Assembly: GCA_036510675.1 (NCBI GenBank)
Contig: DATCDN010000116.1
Location: forward strand, 1 to 25,594
Direction of reading: 5' to 3'
Origin: JAATGI01 sp036510675
Lineage (GTDB): Bacteria; Pseudomonadota; Alphaproteobacteria; ATCC43930; CGMCC-115725
Length of the DNA: 25,594 bases
The notes under the pieces were generated by a model that was given only the letters and a program-made list of their open reading frames with translations, made no database searches and had not been told where the DNA came from. Made by a program: the position numbers and the translations under genes. Below, piece after piece: positions 1-7,167 of this stretch; the first letter of the stretch is position 1; every line of letters begins with the position of its first letter.

Positions 1-222
1 GGCATCACGCGCCAGCGCGTCATCGGGCTGTTGCGCGGCGACGGTGTCGAGGTCGTCGAAACCAGCCTGCGCTATGCCGATTTCGAGATGGCGGACGAAA
101 TCTTCTCCAGCGGCAATCTCCACAAGGTGCAGGCGATCACCCGCATCGACGGCCGCGCGCTACCGCCCGGCCCAATGTTCCGCAAGGCGCGCGACCTCTA
201 CTGGGCATTCGCGCACGGTTGA
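1..222 (+). CDS. ilvE: Branched-chain amino acid aminotransferase, C-terminal part (partial)
   Basis: The reading frame is open from the first base and ends in TGA at 220-222, giving the last 73 residues of a protein whose start lies outside the window. The visible part fits the C-terminus of class IV PLP aminotransferases that transaminate Leu, Ile and Val with 2-oxoglutarate: GITRQRVI opens the last domain, then comes EMADEIFSSGNLHKV, where the family holds the cofactor phosphate and substrate, then RIDGR and a GPMFRKARDLYW tail. D-amino acid transaminase and aminodeoxychorismate lyase share this fold, but the tail matches the branched-chain type better. Only 8 bases separate it from the stop of the convergent crotonase gene. 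Confidence 0.8.
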   Translation, partial: GITRQRVIGLLRGDGVEVVETSLRYADFEMADEIFSSGNLHKVQAITRIDGRALPPGPMFRKARDLYWAFAHG

Positions 223-230
223 TTGCGGCG

Positions 231-1010
231 CTATTTCCCGGTGAATTTGGCCGGGCGCTTTTGTAGGAACGCGGTGACGCCCTCGCGAAAATCCTGGGAC
301 GCCGCCGCCTCGGCCTGAAAATCGCGCTCCATCGCGAGTTGCGTGTCGAGAGCGTTGCCCATCGACGCGTCGATCGCGGTCTTGGTCAGCCCCAGCGAAA
401 AAGTCGGGCCTTGTGCCAGCTTTCGCGCCAGCGCGCCCGCCTCGCTCATCAGCCGGTCGTCGGGCACCGCCTTCCAAATCAGGCCCCACGCCTCCGCCTG
501 GGCCGCGCTCAGCGGCTCCGCCAGCATGGTCAGGCCCTTGGCGCGCGCGGTGCCGATGAGGCGCGGCAGGAAATAAGTGCTGCCGGCATCGGGTACGAGA
601 CCGATGCGGGTGAATGCCTGGATGAAGGTCGCCGACTGCGCCGCCAGCACGATGTCGCACGCCAGCGCCAGGCTCATGCCGGCGCCCGCCGCGGGGCCGT
701 TGACCGCCGCGACCACTGGCTTCTTCAGGGCGCGCAGGCGGCGCAGGCGCGGGTGATAATGACGGTCGAGCGCGTCATTGGTGCCGCCTTTATTGTCGAG
801 GCGCTGCGACAAATCGGCGCCCGAACAGAAGCCGCGCCCCGCCCCGGTGATGACCAGGGCGCGAATGGCGGCATCCGTTTCGACCTGGCCGAGCGCGTCG
901 GCGATATCGTTATGCAGTTGATCGTTGAACGCATTGAGCTTATCGGGCCGGTTCAGGGTCAGTGTCGCGACCCCATCGGCGACCTCGAACAAAATCGTTT
1001 CCCAAGCCAT
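231..1010 (-). CDS. paaG: Enoyl-CoA hydratase/isomerase, PaaG-like crotonase
   Basis: This 259-residue protein has the crotonase fold. It resembles PaaG, the isomerase that turns ring-1,2-epoxyphenylacetyl-CoA into the oxepin form in aerobic phenylacetate breakdown. FCSGADL (61-67) and NGPAAGAGMSLALACD (104-119) form the CoA and oxyanion-hole regions. At the second catalytic position it has Asp141 in LVPDAG, as in PaaG, rather than the Glu of true enoyl-CoA hydratases. The C-terminus FTGK also matches PaaG. I chose the ATG at 1010 because GGGGAGGG lies just upstream (about 1015-1022); a longer frame would begin at 1043 without a good ribosome site. No other paa genes are in the window, so the pathway is inferred and it could act on another acyl-CoA. 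Confidence 0.82.
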   Translation of the reverse strand: MAWETILFEVADGVATLTLNRPDKLNAFNDQLHNDIADALGQVETDAAIRALVITGAGRGFCSGADLSQRLDNKGGTNDALDRHYHPRLRRLRALKKPVVAAVNGPAAGAGMSLALACDIVLAAQSATFIQAFTRIGLVPDAGSTYFLPRLIGTARAKGLTMLAEPLSAAQAEAWGLIWKAVPDDRLMSEAGALARKLAQGPTFSLGLTKTAIDASMGNALDTQLAMERDFQAEAAASQDFREGVTAFLQKRPAKFTGK

Positions 1011-1203
1011 GGCGCCCTCCCCGTGAATTTGATTACTTAGCATACCGGTTTGGAACTCGGGCCAAAATCACGGGTTCAAACGAAGAAGCGTCCCGCGTCG
1101 CCCCTCGCCGCGTGGGCGCGCCGCGCGTTGGGGGATTAGCGGTCGCGGTCTTGCGCTCGGATTAATTGCCGTTAGGTTAGGCCGCAGAGAGGAGATTGTT
1201 CAA

Positions 1204-2427
1204 ATGCATTTGGTCGCCCCGAACGGCGCATCGGCCGAACGCGAGACCTGGGCCGCGCGGTTCGATACCGTGCGCGCGGCAACGGAATCATTGGCGGCCC
1301 CGCTCTCGGCCGAGGACCAGACGGTCCAATCCATGCCCGATGTCAGCCCGACCAAATGGCACCGCGCGCATGTCACCTGGTTCTTCGAGAATTTCCTGCT
1401 GGTGCCGCATCTCGCCGGCTATCGGCTGTTCGACCCGGCCTATGGCTATCTGTTCAATTCCTATTACGAGGCCGTTGGGCCGCGTCATCCGCGCCCGGCG
1501 CGCGGCCTGCTGTCGCGGCCCGGCATCGAGGAGATCGCCCGCTATCGCGCCCATATCGACGGCGCGATGCGGCGCCTGATCCTGACCGCGAGCGCGGCGG
1601 ACTGGCGCACCATCGCGCCGCTGATCGAGCTGGGCCTCAATCACGAGCAACAGCATCAGGAATTGCTCCTGATGGACATCCAGCATGTCCTGTCGCGCAA
1701 TTCGCTGGACCCGGTCTATGACCTGATCGAGGCGGAGCCGATGGCGGACGTGCCGGCGCTCGACTGGCTCGGATTCCTCGGCGGCCTGCGCGAGATTGGT
1801 TCGGCGGGTGAGGGGTTCGCGTTCGACAACGAGACGCCGCGCCATCGCGTCTGGCTGGAGCCGTTCCGCCTCGCGACGCGCCTCGTCACCAGCGGCGAGT
1901 ATCTTGCCTTCATCGGCGATGATGGCTATCGGCGCCCGGAATTATGGATGTCCGAGGGCTGGGCGATCGTCAATGAAGAGGGCTGGTCCGCGCCGCTCTA
2001 TTGGCGCCACGACGAGCCAGGCTGGTCGGTATTCTCGTCGACCGGGCGGCGTCCCGTCGATGCGGCCGAGCCGGTGCGCCATGTCAGCTTCTATGAGGCC
2101 GATGCCTATGCCCGCTGGGCCGGCAAGCGGCTGCCGACCGAGGGCGAATGGGAAACCGCCGCGGCGGAGCGCGGCGACGCGTTGGGCCAGATGACGGGCG
2201 CGGCTTGGCAATGGACCGCCAGCCCCTATATCGCGTATCCGGGGTTTCGCCCGCTCGAGGGCGCGATCGGCGAGTATAACGGCAAGTTCATGAGCAATCA
2301 GATGGTGCTGCGTGGCGGCGCCACGATCACGCCGGTCGGCCACACGCGTCCGACCTATCGCAATTTCTTTCCGCCCGCCGCGCGATGGTGCATGGGCGGA
2401 ATTCGCCTCGCGGAGGATGTAGCATGA
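1204..2427 (+). CDS. egtB: Ergothioneine biosynthesis sulfoxide synthase EgtB
   Basis: EgtB is a cytoplasmic non-haem iron enzyme that uses oxygen to join the thiol of gamma-glutamylcysteine or cysteine to trimethylhistidine (hercynine). The 407 residues show a DinB-like N-terminal domain with the iron ligands: His53 in KWHRAH, then His147 and His151 in NHEQQHQE, the family HxxxHxE motif. A formylglycine-generating-enzyme-like domain follows (about 195-403), with YARWAGKRLPTEGEWE (302-317) and VLRGGA (368-373). The ATG at 1204 has GGAG at 1191-1194. The stop overlaps the egtD start as ATGA, so the two are translated together. No egtA, egtC or egtE is visible, so which thiol donor is used cannot be told. 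Confidence 0.95.
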   Translation: MHLVAPNGASAERETWAARFDTVRAATESLAAPLSAEDQTVQSMPDVSPTKWHRAHVTWFFENFLLVPHLAGYRLFDPAYGYLFNSYYEAVGPRHPRPARGLLSRPGIEEIARYRAHIDGAMRRLILTASAADWRTIAPLIELGLNHEQQHQELLLMDIQHVLSRNSLDPVYDLIEAEPMADVPALDWLGFLGGLREIGSAGEGFAFDNETPRHRVWLEPFRLATRLVTSGEYLAFIGDDGYRRPELWMSEGWAIVNEEGWSAPLYWRHDEPGWSVFSSTGRRPVDAAEPVRHVSFYEADAYARWAGKRLPTEGEWETAAAERGDALGQMTGAAWQWTASPYIAYPGFRPLEGAIGEYNGKFMSNQMVLRGGATITPVGHTRPTYRNFFPPAARWCMGGIRLAEDVA

Positions 2428-3392
2428 GAGCAGGCGCCCCCGTTGCCTTTCACGATCTGGCCCCGAAGCTCGACAGTTTCCGCGACGCGGTGCTCGACGG
2501 ACTGTCGCGGCCGCGGAAAGAATTGCCGTGCCGCTTTCTCTATGACCAGCGCGGCTCCGACCTGTTCGAGGCGATCTGCGAGACGCCGGAATATTATCCG
2601 ACCCGCACCGAGATCGGCATTCTCGAGACGCATGCGCGCGACATGGCGGCGCTGATCGGTCCCGATGCGACGCTGATCGAATTTGGCAGCGGCGCCGGCC
2701 GCAAGGTGAAGCTGCTGCTGCGCGCGATGGAGCGGCCGATGGCCTATGTCGGCATCGAGGTGTCGCGTGAGATTTTGCTGCGCGCGACGGATGATCTGTC
2801 GCTGGCCGCGCCGCATCTGCGGGTCATCGCGATCTGCGCCGATTTCCTCAAGCCGATCGCGCTGCCGCGCGCGGTTCAGGACGGGAAGGGACGCCGCGTC
2901 GCGTTCTTTCCCGGCTCCAGCATCGGCAATTTCACCCCGGCCGAGGCGACACAATTCCTGGCCCAATGCCGCGCCATGGTCGGCCCCGGCGGCGGCATGC
3001 TGATCGGTGTCGATCTGAAAAAAGATTCGGCGCGGCTCGATGCCGCCTACAATGATGCCGGCGGCGTCACCGCCGACTTCACGCTGAATCTCTTGGAGCG
3101 CATGAACCGCGAGCTCGACGGCGATTTCGTCGTCGCGCAATTCGCGCATCACGCCAAATACAATGCGGGCGAGGGCCGCGTCGCGATCCAGATTCGCAGC
3201 CTGGTCGATCAGGTCGCGCGGGTCGCCGGGCGGCGCTTCAAATTCGCGGCGGGCGAGGGCATCCACACCGAGGATTCCTGGAAATACACCATCTCGGATT
3301 TTCAGATGCTGGCCCGCGACGCCGGCTATCGGCCGGTCGCGGCGTGGACCGATCCCGCCAATTTGTTTAGCGTGCATTATCTGGCCGCATAG
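2424..3392 (+). CDS. egtD: L-histidine N-alpha-methyltransferase EgtD
   Basis: EgtD trimethylates the amino group of histidine with S-adenosylmethionine to give hercynine, the substrate of EgtB. The 322-residue length is normal for the family. Visible motifs are RFLYDQRGSDLFE (37-49), the SAM-binding IEFGSGAGRK (85-94), PGSSIGNF (163-170), which includes an asparagine expected to touch the substrate, and YNDAGGVTADF (209-219). A Glu-x-Ser pair (Glu283, Ser285) sits where the mycobacterial enzyme binds the histidine imidazole. The ATG at 2424 lies inside the end of egtB and has GGAGG at 2412-2416. A frame reaching back to 2385 is just overlap with egtB. Together egtBD give the core ergothioneine pathway. 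Confidence 0.95.
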   Translation: MRAGAPVAFHDLAPKLDSFRDAVLDGLSRPRKELPCRFLYDQRGSDLFEAICETPEYYPTRTEIGILETHARDMAALIGPDATLIEFGSGAGRKVKLLLRAMERPMAYVGIEVSREILLRATDDLSLAAPHLRVIAICADFLKPIALPRAVQDGKGRRVAFFPGSSIGNFTPAEATQFLAQCRAMVGPGGGMLIGVDLKKDSARLDAAYNDAGGVTADFTLNLLERMNRELDGDFVVAQFAHHAKYNAGEGRVAIQIRSLVDQVARVAGRRFKFAAGEGIHTEDSWKYTISDFQMLARDAGYRPVAAWTDPANLFSVHYLAA

Positions 3393-3406
3393 CCTAGATC
3401 GGCGCC

Positions 3407-3428
3407 GCCCCGGACCCAAGGCCGGGGC
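3407..3428 (+). terminator. Hairpin downstream of egtBD, possible terminator
   Basis: GCCCCGG (3407-3413) can pair fully with CCGGGGC (3422-3428) across an 8-base loop, 14 bases after the egtD stop. No T-run follows, so it may be a weak or Rho-assisted terminator, an mRNA-stabilising end, or a chance GC palindrome. Confidence 0.4.
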
Positions 3429-3488
3429 CAGCGACCGACGGTTGTATTCAGTTTCCGAGAGTTAAGCGATCATTTACCACACCGCGCG

Positions 3489-3527
3489 ATAATTCGTGCC
3501 CGACAGAGCATTCGGGCACGGAATTAT
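3489..3527 (+). promoter_or_regulatory. 15-bp inverted repeat at the start of the sensor kinase gene
   Basis: The left arm is ATAATTCGTGCCCGA (3489-3503) and the right arm TCGGGCACGGAATTAT (3512-3527), separated by an 8-base loop. The arms match over 15 pairs with one bulged G. The element contains the possible GTG start (3496) in its left arm and ends one base before the alternative TTG start (3529). The only Shine-Dalgarno-like bases for that TTG (about 3518-3522) lie in the right arm. As RNA it would hide the start region; as DNA it could be an operator. There is no T-run after it, which argues against a simple terminator. Confidence 0.55.
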
Positions 3528-6135
3528 CTTGGACACACCGTTTCCCCTTCCCGCCGACGAAACCGCGCGCCTGGCCGCGCTGCGGCGCTATCGCGTCGCC
3601 TATACCGAGCGGGAAGAGGTTTTCGATCGCATTACGGACATGGCGCGCTCGCTGTTCGGGACGCGTCGCGGCCTCCTTGGCTTCATCGATGCCGATCGGA
3701 TCTGGTACAAATCGGGCGCCCGCCGTGCCTTCATGCCGCGCGGACACGTCTTCTGCGCGCATACGATCTTGGCCGACGACGTCTTCGTCATTCCGGATGT
3801 TCAGGCCGACCCGCGGTTTCACGACAATGCGATGGCGCTGGAGCTGGGCGTCCGCTTTTACGCGGGTGCGCCGCTGATCACTCATGACGGGTTCCGCATC
3901 GGCACCCTTCACGTCGCCGACGACAAGCCGCATCCCGACCTCACCGCCGAGCAGCGCGAATGGCTGCGCACGCTGGCGCAGCTCGCGATGAACGAGCTGG
4001 AATTGCGCCGCGAATTGCGGGCGCGCACCGAGGCGGAGCGCGATCTCGATCTCGTCAATCAATTGATGCTGGCGATCGCCGAGGCGCCGGGTGCGCGCGA
4101 CGCGCTTGAAACCTCGTTGCGCCTGATCGCGGACGCGGTGGGCGCGGTGCATGGCACGGTGATGACGCTAAGCCCGCATAATGACGCGCTAAATATGATC
4201 GCCGCCTATTCGCCGACCGCGTTCTGGAAGGGCCAGGCCGATTACTTACGCCGGCGGCCCGTCGCGCGCGCCGACAGCCTCGCCGGGCTGACGCTGTCGC
4301 GGAACCGGCCAGTGATCGTGGAGTTCGCGACCAGCAACGGCCAGTTTCCCCATATGGATCGGCTGGCGTTGGAGGCGGCGACCTGCATCGCCGTGCCGAT
4401 CATCCAGGGCGGCCGCGAATTCACGCTGCATTTCTTTTTCGCCGCGCGCCCCGAGGACCCGGACGGGCTGGCGAGCCGCCTTCATGAGTTGGCGGCGAAG
4501 GTGCGCCCCGCCTTGGTGCGCAAGCTGTCGGAAGAGCGCATCGCGGTGCTTCAGTCGGTGATGCTGCGTGCCAACGACGCGGCCATCGTGATGCTGCCCG
4601 ACAACGCCTCCGACCCGGCATCGCCGCTGCGCATCGCCTATGTCAATCCGGCGATGAGCGATATCACCGGCTATGCGGAAGCGGAGCTGACCGGCAAACA
4701 GCCCACCTTTCTTTCGGGCGAGGCCGGGGAGCTGGCGGTACTGGAACAGCTCGAAAGCGGCGCGTCGCTGCGCCGCGAGTTGCAATTCCGCCGCAAGGAC
4801 GGCACCGCCTTCTGGGCCGACATCAATGCCATCGCGGTCGATAGCGGCGGCGGCGGGCGCCAGGTCGTGGCGATGCTGCGCGACACGACCGAGCGCCGCG
4901 AGCTGGAACAGGCGCTGCGCGAGCGCGAGCGCACCTTTCATCTGATGTTCTCTAGCGCGCCGGTGCCGATGATGCTGCTCGACGTGCGCAACCAGCGCTA
5001 TGTCGAGGTCAACGACGCCGCGATCGCGCTGTTCGGCTATGGGCGCGACGCGTTCCTGGCGATGTCCGCCGAGGCGATCCGCGCGCCGGACGAGCTGACG
5101 CGCTATAAGGAGATGATGCGCACGCCTGTCCCCGGCTCGGGTCGGCGCGGTCTCTGGCGCTATGTCAAGTCCGATGGCTGCGAAGTCACGGTGGATGTCG
5201 CCGTCCACCCGTTTCGCTTCGAGGGCCGGGCGATGGCGATCATCGTCACCGTCGACGTGACCGAGCAAAAGCGGGTCGAGGAGCAAATTCGCCGGGCGCG
5301 CGACGCCGCCGAGGCGATCAGCCGCGCCAAATCCGATCTCTTGGCCAATATGAGCCACGAGTTGCGCACGCCGCTGAACGCGATCATCGGTTTCTCGCAA
5401 ATCATGCGCGAGGAATTATTCGGCCCCCTGGGCACGCCGCGCTATACGGGCTATGTCGGTGACATTCTTGAAAGCGCGCATCATCTGTTGGCCGTCATCA
5501 ACGACATTCTCGACCTCGCCAAGATCGAGGCGAATTCCCTGCAGCTCAAGGAAAAGCCGATCAATCCCAGCGATGCCGTGACTTCGGCGTTGCGCCTGGT
5601 GCGGCCGCGCGCCGACGAGGCGGGCATCGGCCTCGAATTCAGCAACCGCGTGCCGGGCATCGCGATTTTCGCCGACGAGACCGCGCTGAAGCGCGTGCTG
5701 GTCAATCTGCTGGCGAACGCCGTCAAATTCTCCGAGGCGGGCACGCGGGTCAGCATCGCCTGCGACCTCACCGGCGATGGCGGCATTGCCATCGCGGTCG
5801 CCGATCGCGGCATCGGCATGGCGCCCGAGGAAATCCCGGTGGCGCTGACGCCGTTCCAGCAGATCGATATCGGGCTGCGCCGGAAATACGAGGGCACCGG
5901 CCTCGGCCTGCCGATCGCCAAGCAGTTGATGGATTTGCACGGCGGCAGCCTGCACATCGAGAGCGCGCGCGGGGTCGGCACCACGGTCACGATCCTCTTG
6001 CCGGCACGACGCGTCATTCCGGCGTCCGACCCGGCCGTGCCGGCGGCGGCCGTCACGATCATCGCGGGCAGCATCGGGGTCGCCGCCGCGATCGGCAACT
6101 CGGCGGCCATGCGCAAATCGCCGCTCGGTCCATAG
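3496..6135 (+). CDS. Soluble sensor histidine kinase, GAF-GAF-PAS-PAS-HisKA-HATPase
   Basis: This 879-residue protein has no membrane segment, so it should sense a cytoplasmic signal. Domain order: GAF (about 43-142), second GAF (about 187-340), PAS (about 355-465, with AYVNPAMSDITGY), PAS (about 475-590), HisKA with the phospho-accepting His621 in NMSHELRTPLNAI, and HATPase with the N box NLLANAVKFS (737-746), ADRGIGM (769-775) and GTGLGL (800-805). There is no receiver domain, and no response regulator lies nearby, so it is an orphan kinase here. The start is uncertain: GTG 3496 or TTG 3529, both tied to a hairpin; a later ATG would cut the first GAF. The kinase core ends near 838, and a 41-residue Ala-rich tail of unknown origin follows next to broken genes. 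Confidence 0.88.
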   Translation: MPDRAFGHGIILDTPFPLPADETARLAALRRYRVAYTEREEVFDRITDMARSLFGTRRGLLGFIDADRIWYKSGARRAFMPRGHVFCAHTILADDVFVIPDVQADPRFHDNAMALELGVRFYAGAPLITHDGFRIGTLHVADDKPHPDLTAEQREWLRTLAQLAMNELELRRELRARTEAERDLDLVNQLMLAIAEAPGARDALETSLRLIADAVGAVHGTVMTLSPHNDALNMIAAYSPTAFWKGQADYLRRRPVARADSLAGLTLSRNRPVIVEFATSNGQFPHMDRLALEAATCIAVPIIQGGREFTLHFFFAARPEDPDGLASRLHELAAKVRPALVRKLSEERIAVLQSVMLRANDAAIVMLPDNASDPASPLRIAYVNPAMSDITGYAEAELTGKQPTFLSGEAGELAVLEQLESGASLRRELQFRRKDGTAFWADINAIAVDSGGGGRQVVAMLRDTTERRELEQALRERERTFHLMFSSAPVPMMLLDVRNQRYVEVNDAAIALFGYGRDAFLAMSAEAIRAPDELTRYKEMMRTPVPGSGRRGLWRYVKSDGCEVTVDVAVHPFRFEGRAMAIIVTVDVTEQKRVEEQIRRARDAAEAISRAKSDLLANMSHELRTPLNAIIGFSQIMREELFGPLGTPRYTGYVGDILESAHHLLAVINDILDLAKIEANSLQLKEKPINPSDAVTSALRLVRPRADEAGIGLEFSNRVPGIAIFADETALKRVLVNLLANAVKFSEAGTRVSIACDLTGDGGIAIAVADRGIGMAPEEIPVALTPFQQIDIGLRRKYEGTGLGLPIAKQLMDLHGGSLHIESARGVGTTVTILLPARRVIPASDPAVPAAAVTIIAGSIGVAAAIGNSAAMRKSPLGP

Positions 6136-6269
6136 ATTTTTACAAACATGGCAAGCCGGTCATCGGCTGCGACATCGGCGGCATGCCCGAGGTGATCGAG
6201 GCGGGCGTGACCGGCCTGCTCGCGGTGCCGGGCGACCCGGCATCGCTACGCCGCTGCATCATCGCCTAG
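6135..6269 (+). pseudogene. Fragment of a GT4-family glycosyltransferase, C-terminal region
   Basis: The frame starting at 6135 encodes 44 residues beginning DFYKHGKPVIGCDIGG and continuing MPEVIEAGVTGLLAVPGD, then stops at TAG 6267-6269. This is the nucleotide-sugar-binding part of GT-B glycosyltransferases of family GT4, normally found about 100 residues before the end of a 350-400 residue protein. No start codon and no N-terminal two thirds precede it: it begins right at the kinase stop and in another frame. It cannot make a working enzyme. The part that should come just before it is on the opposite strand at 6278-6328. Confidence 0.75.
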
Positions 6270-6277
6270 AGATGAAC

Positions 6278-6328
6278 CTAGCCGAAGGATTCGAACCGCG
6301 ACGGCGCGACGATGATGTCGGCGGCATT
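6278..6328 (-). pseudogene. Fragment of a GT4-family glycosyltransferase, ESFG motif region
   Basis: Read on the minus strand from 6328, the sequence encodes NAADIIVAPSRFESFG followed directly by TAG. This is the well-known piece of GT4 enzymes that contains the first Glu of the Glu-x7-Glu motif. It comes before the GKPVIG piece in an intact enzyme. The expected continuation is found just beyond it but on the opposite strand. The match is short, yet it is specific and it lies among other glycosyltransferase debris. Confidence 0.65.
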
Positions 6329-6375
6329 GATTTCTGAACTCGCCGATGGTGGCGCCGGCGACGCGATGCACATCA

Positions 6376-6740
6376 TCAACGGAAATGATGGCCGACGCCG
6401 TTCACCAGCGAGAAATAGGTCTTGTTCTTGATGACGGAATACCAACTCGTCAGCACTCGGGATTCATTGCGAATGTGGCTCGGCATGAATTTGTGATGCA
6501 CGAACACCGTGTCGATCTGGGCGACCGCCCATCCCGCGCCGATGCAGCGCAGGATGACATCGCTTTCGTCGAGGAAATATTCGTACTCCTCGTCGAAGCC
6601 GCCGATGTCAACGAGCGCCGATCGGCGGACAGGCTGTTCGCGCCGAGGACGCTGGGAAAGCGGGCGGTGCCGGGAAAGTTACGGCTTTGAATGGAAGGGG
6701 ACCATATCGATCTGTCGGTGGCGTTACGAAATTGCGAAGG
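6376..6740 (-). pseudogene. Frameshifted GT2-family glycosyltransferase remnant
   Basis: On the minus strand one frame gives SRNFPGTARFPSVLGAN and SADRRSL (about 6690-6612). A shift of one base then leads into DIGGFDEEYEYFLDESDV, CIGAGWAVAQIDTVFVHHKF and SWYSVIKNKTYFSLVNGVG, ending in TGA at 6376-6378. After that stop, VDDVHRVA is readable in yet another frame. GGFDEEYEYFLDESD is the acidic acceptor/catalytic region of GT-A fold family 2 glycosyltransferases, the kind found in polysaccharide clusters. The N-terminal donor-binding half is missing. At least two frameshifts and a premature stop make it a pseudogene. Confidence 0.75.
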
Positions 6741-6820
6741 AAAAGTTGCGATCTCCGGATACCGTAACAGTCTCATGAAAAAAAAGGCAATACACGACAC
6801 AATGCTTTTGGGGAAAACCC

Positions 6821-7083
6821 ATGCCTCGACGCACTCTCTCGCCGATATATATGGATGACGACGAGACTCTCGCCCTCCCCATTGTGTTGACCAGAACCCG
6901 CGAGCGCCGTCGACGCATTGTTTTCGGATGGTACGGTGGCAAATTCAATCATTTGGACTGGCTGTGCCGCTTTTGCCGGAGGCACACCATTATTGTGGGC
7001 CGTTTCCAGGTTCCGCCGCCGTTTTGTTGAATCGAAAACCGCCGACGGTCGAGACATATAATGACATCGATGGCATAAAATGA
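6821..7083 (+). pseudogene. Truncated, frameshifted D12-class DNA adenine methyltransferase remnant
   Basis: From ATG 6821 the frame reads into FGWYGGKFNHLDWL, the conserved N-terminus of D12-class (Dam-like) N6-adenine methyltransferases, and then loses sense. Near 6960-6966 the coding frame moves to one that reads VPLLPEAHHYCGPFPGSAAV, then LLNRKPPTVETYNDIDG, and stops at TGA 7081-7083. The family's SAM-binding motif EPFGGSAAV appears here as GPFPGSAAV, with two key positions changed. Everything after the first quarter, including the catalytic DPPY region, is absent. The gene is dead, and no partner restriction enzyme is visible. It suggests a lost phage or restriction-modification element. 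Confidence 0.8.
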
Positions 7084-7111
7084 CCGCATGAGCAGGAATA
7101 TGTTCTCCTTT

Positions 7112-7140
7112 TTGTTTCATGCGACCACTATTGCTACTTT
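7112..7140 (+). promoter_or_regulatory. Possible weak sigma-70 promoter for rph-rdgB-hemW
   Basis: TTGTTT (7112-7117) and TACTTT (7135-7140) lie 17 bases apart, ending 27 bases before the rph start. Each keeps only three consensus bases, but the spacing and place are right and the operon has no other upstream gene to read in from. Confidence 0.3.
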
Positions 7141-7167
7141 AGATGGAAACGAGAGGATTGGCACAGA

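Larger units (their letters stand above)
6136..7167. other. About 1 kb of gene debris between the kinase gene and rph
   Basis: No intact gene is visible here. The interval holds fragments of at least three genes on both strands, described in separate entries: two pieces of one GT4 glycosyltransferase, one GT2 glycosyltransferase and one D12-class DNA methyltransferase. All carry stops or frameshifts. The stretch at about 6741-6820 and 7084-7111 shows nothing recognisable and is richer in A and T than the flanks. This suggests repeated insertion and decay at one chromosomal site. Confidence 0.7.

Noticed and set aside
2355..3419. Long minus-strand open frame of 354 codons opposite egtD
   Set aside because: It is antisense to a clear egtD; high GC makes such shadow frames common, and its translation is low-complexity in Arg, Gln, Asp and His with no family motif.
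4246..5400. Minus-strand open frame of 384 codons opposite the histidine kinase
   Set aside because: Same shadow pattern; the plus-strand protein has complete, ordered domains.
6285..6305. GGATTCGAACC, which looks like the T-arm of a tRNA on the minus strand
   Set aside because: No acceptor, D or anticodon stem can be folded around it, and the same bases encode SRFES of the GT4 glycosyltransferase fragment.
6346..6690. Plus-strand open frame of 114 codons in the debris region
   Set aside because: It is antisense to the readable GT2 glycosyltransferase remnant and has no family signature or ribosome site.
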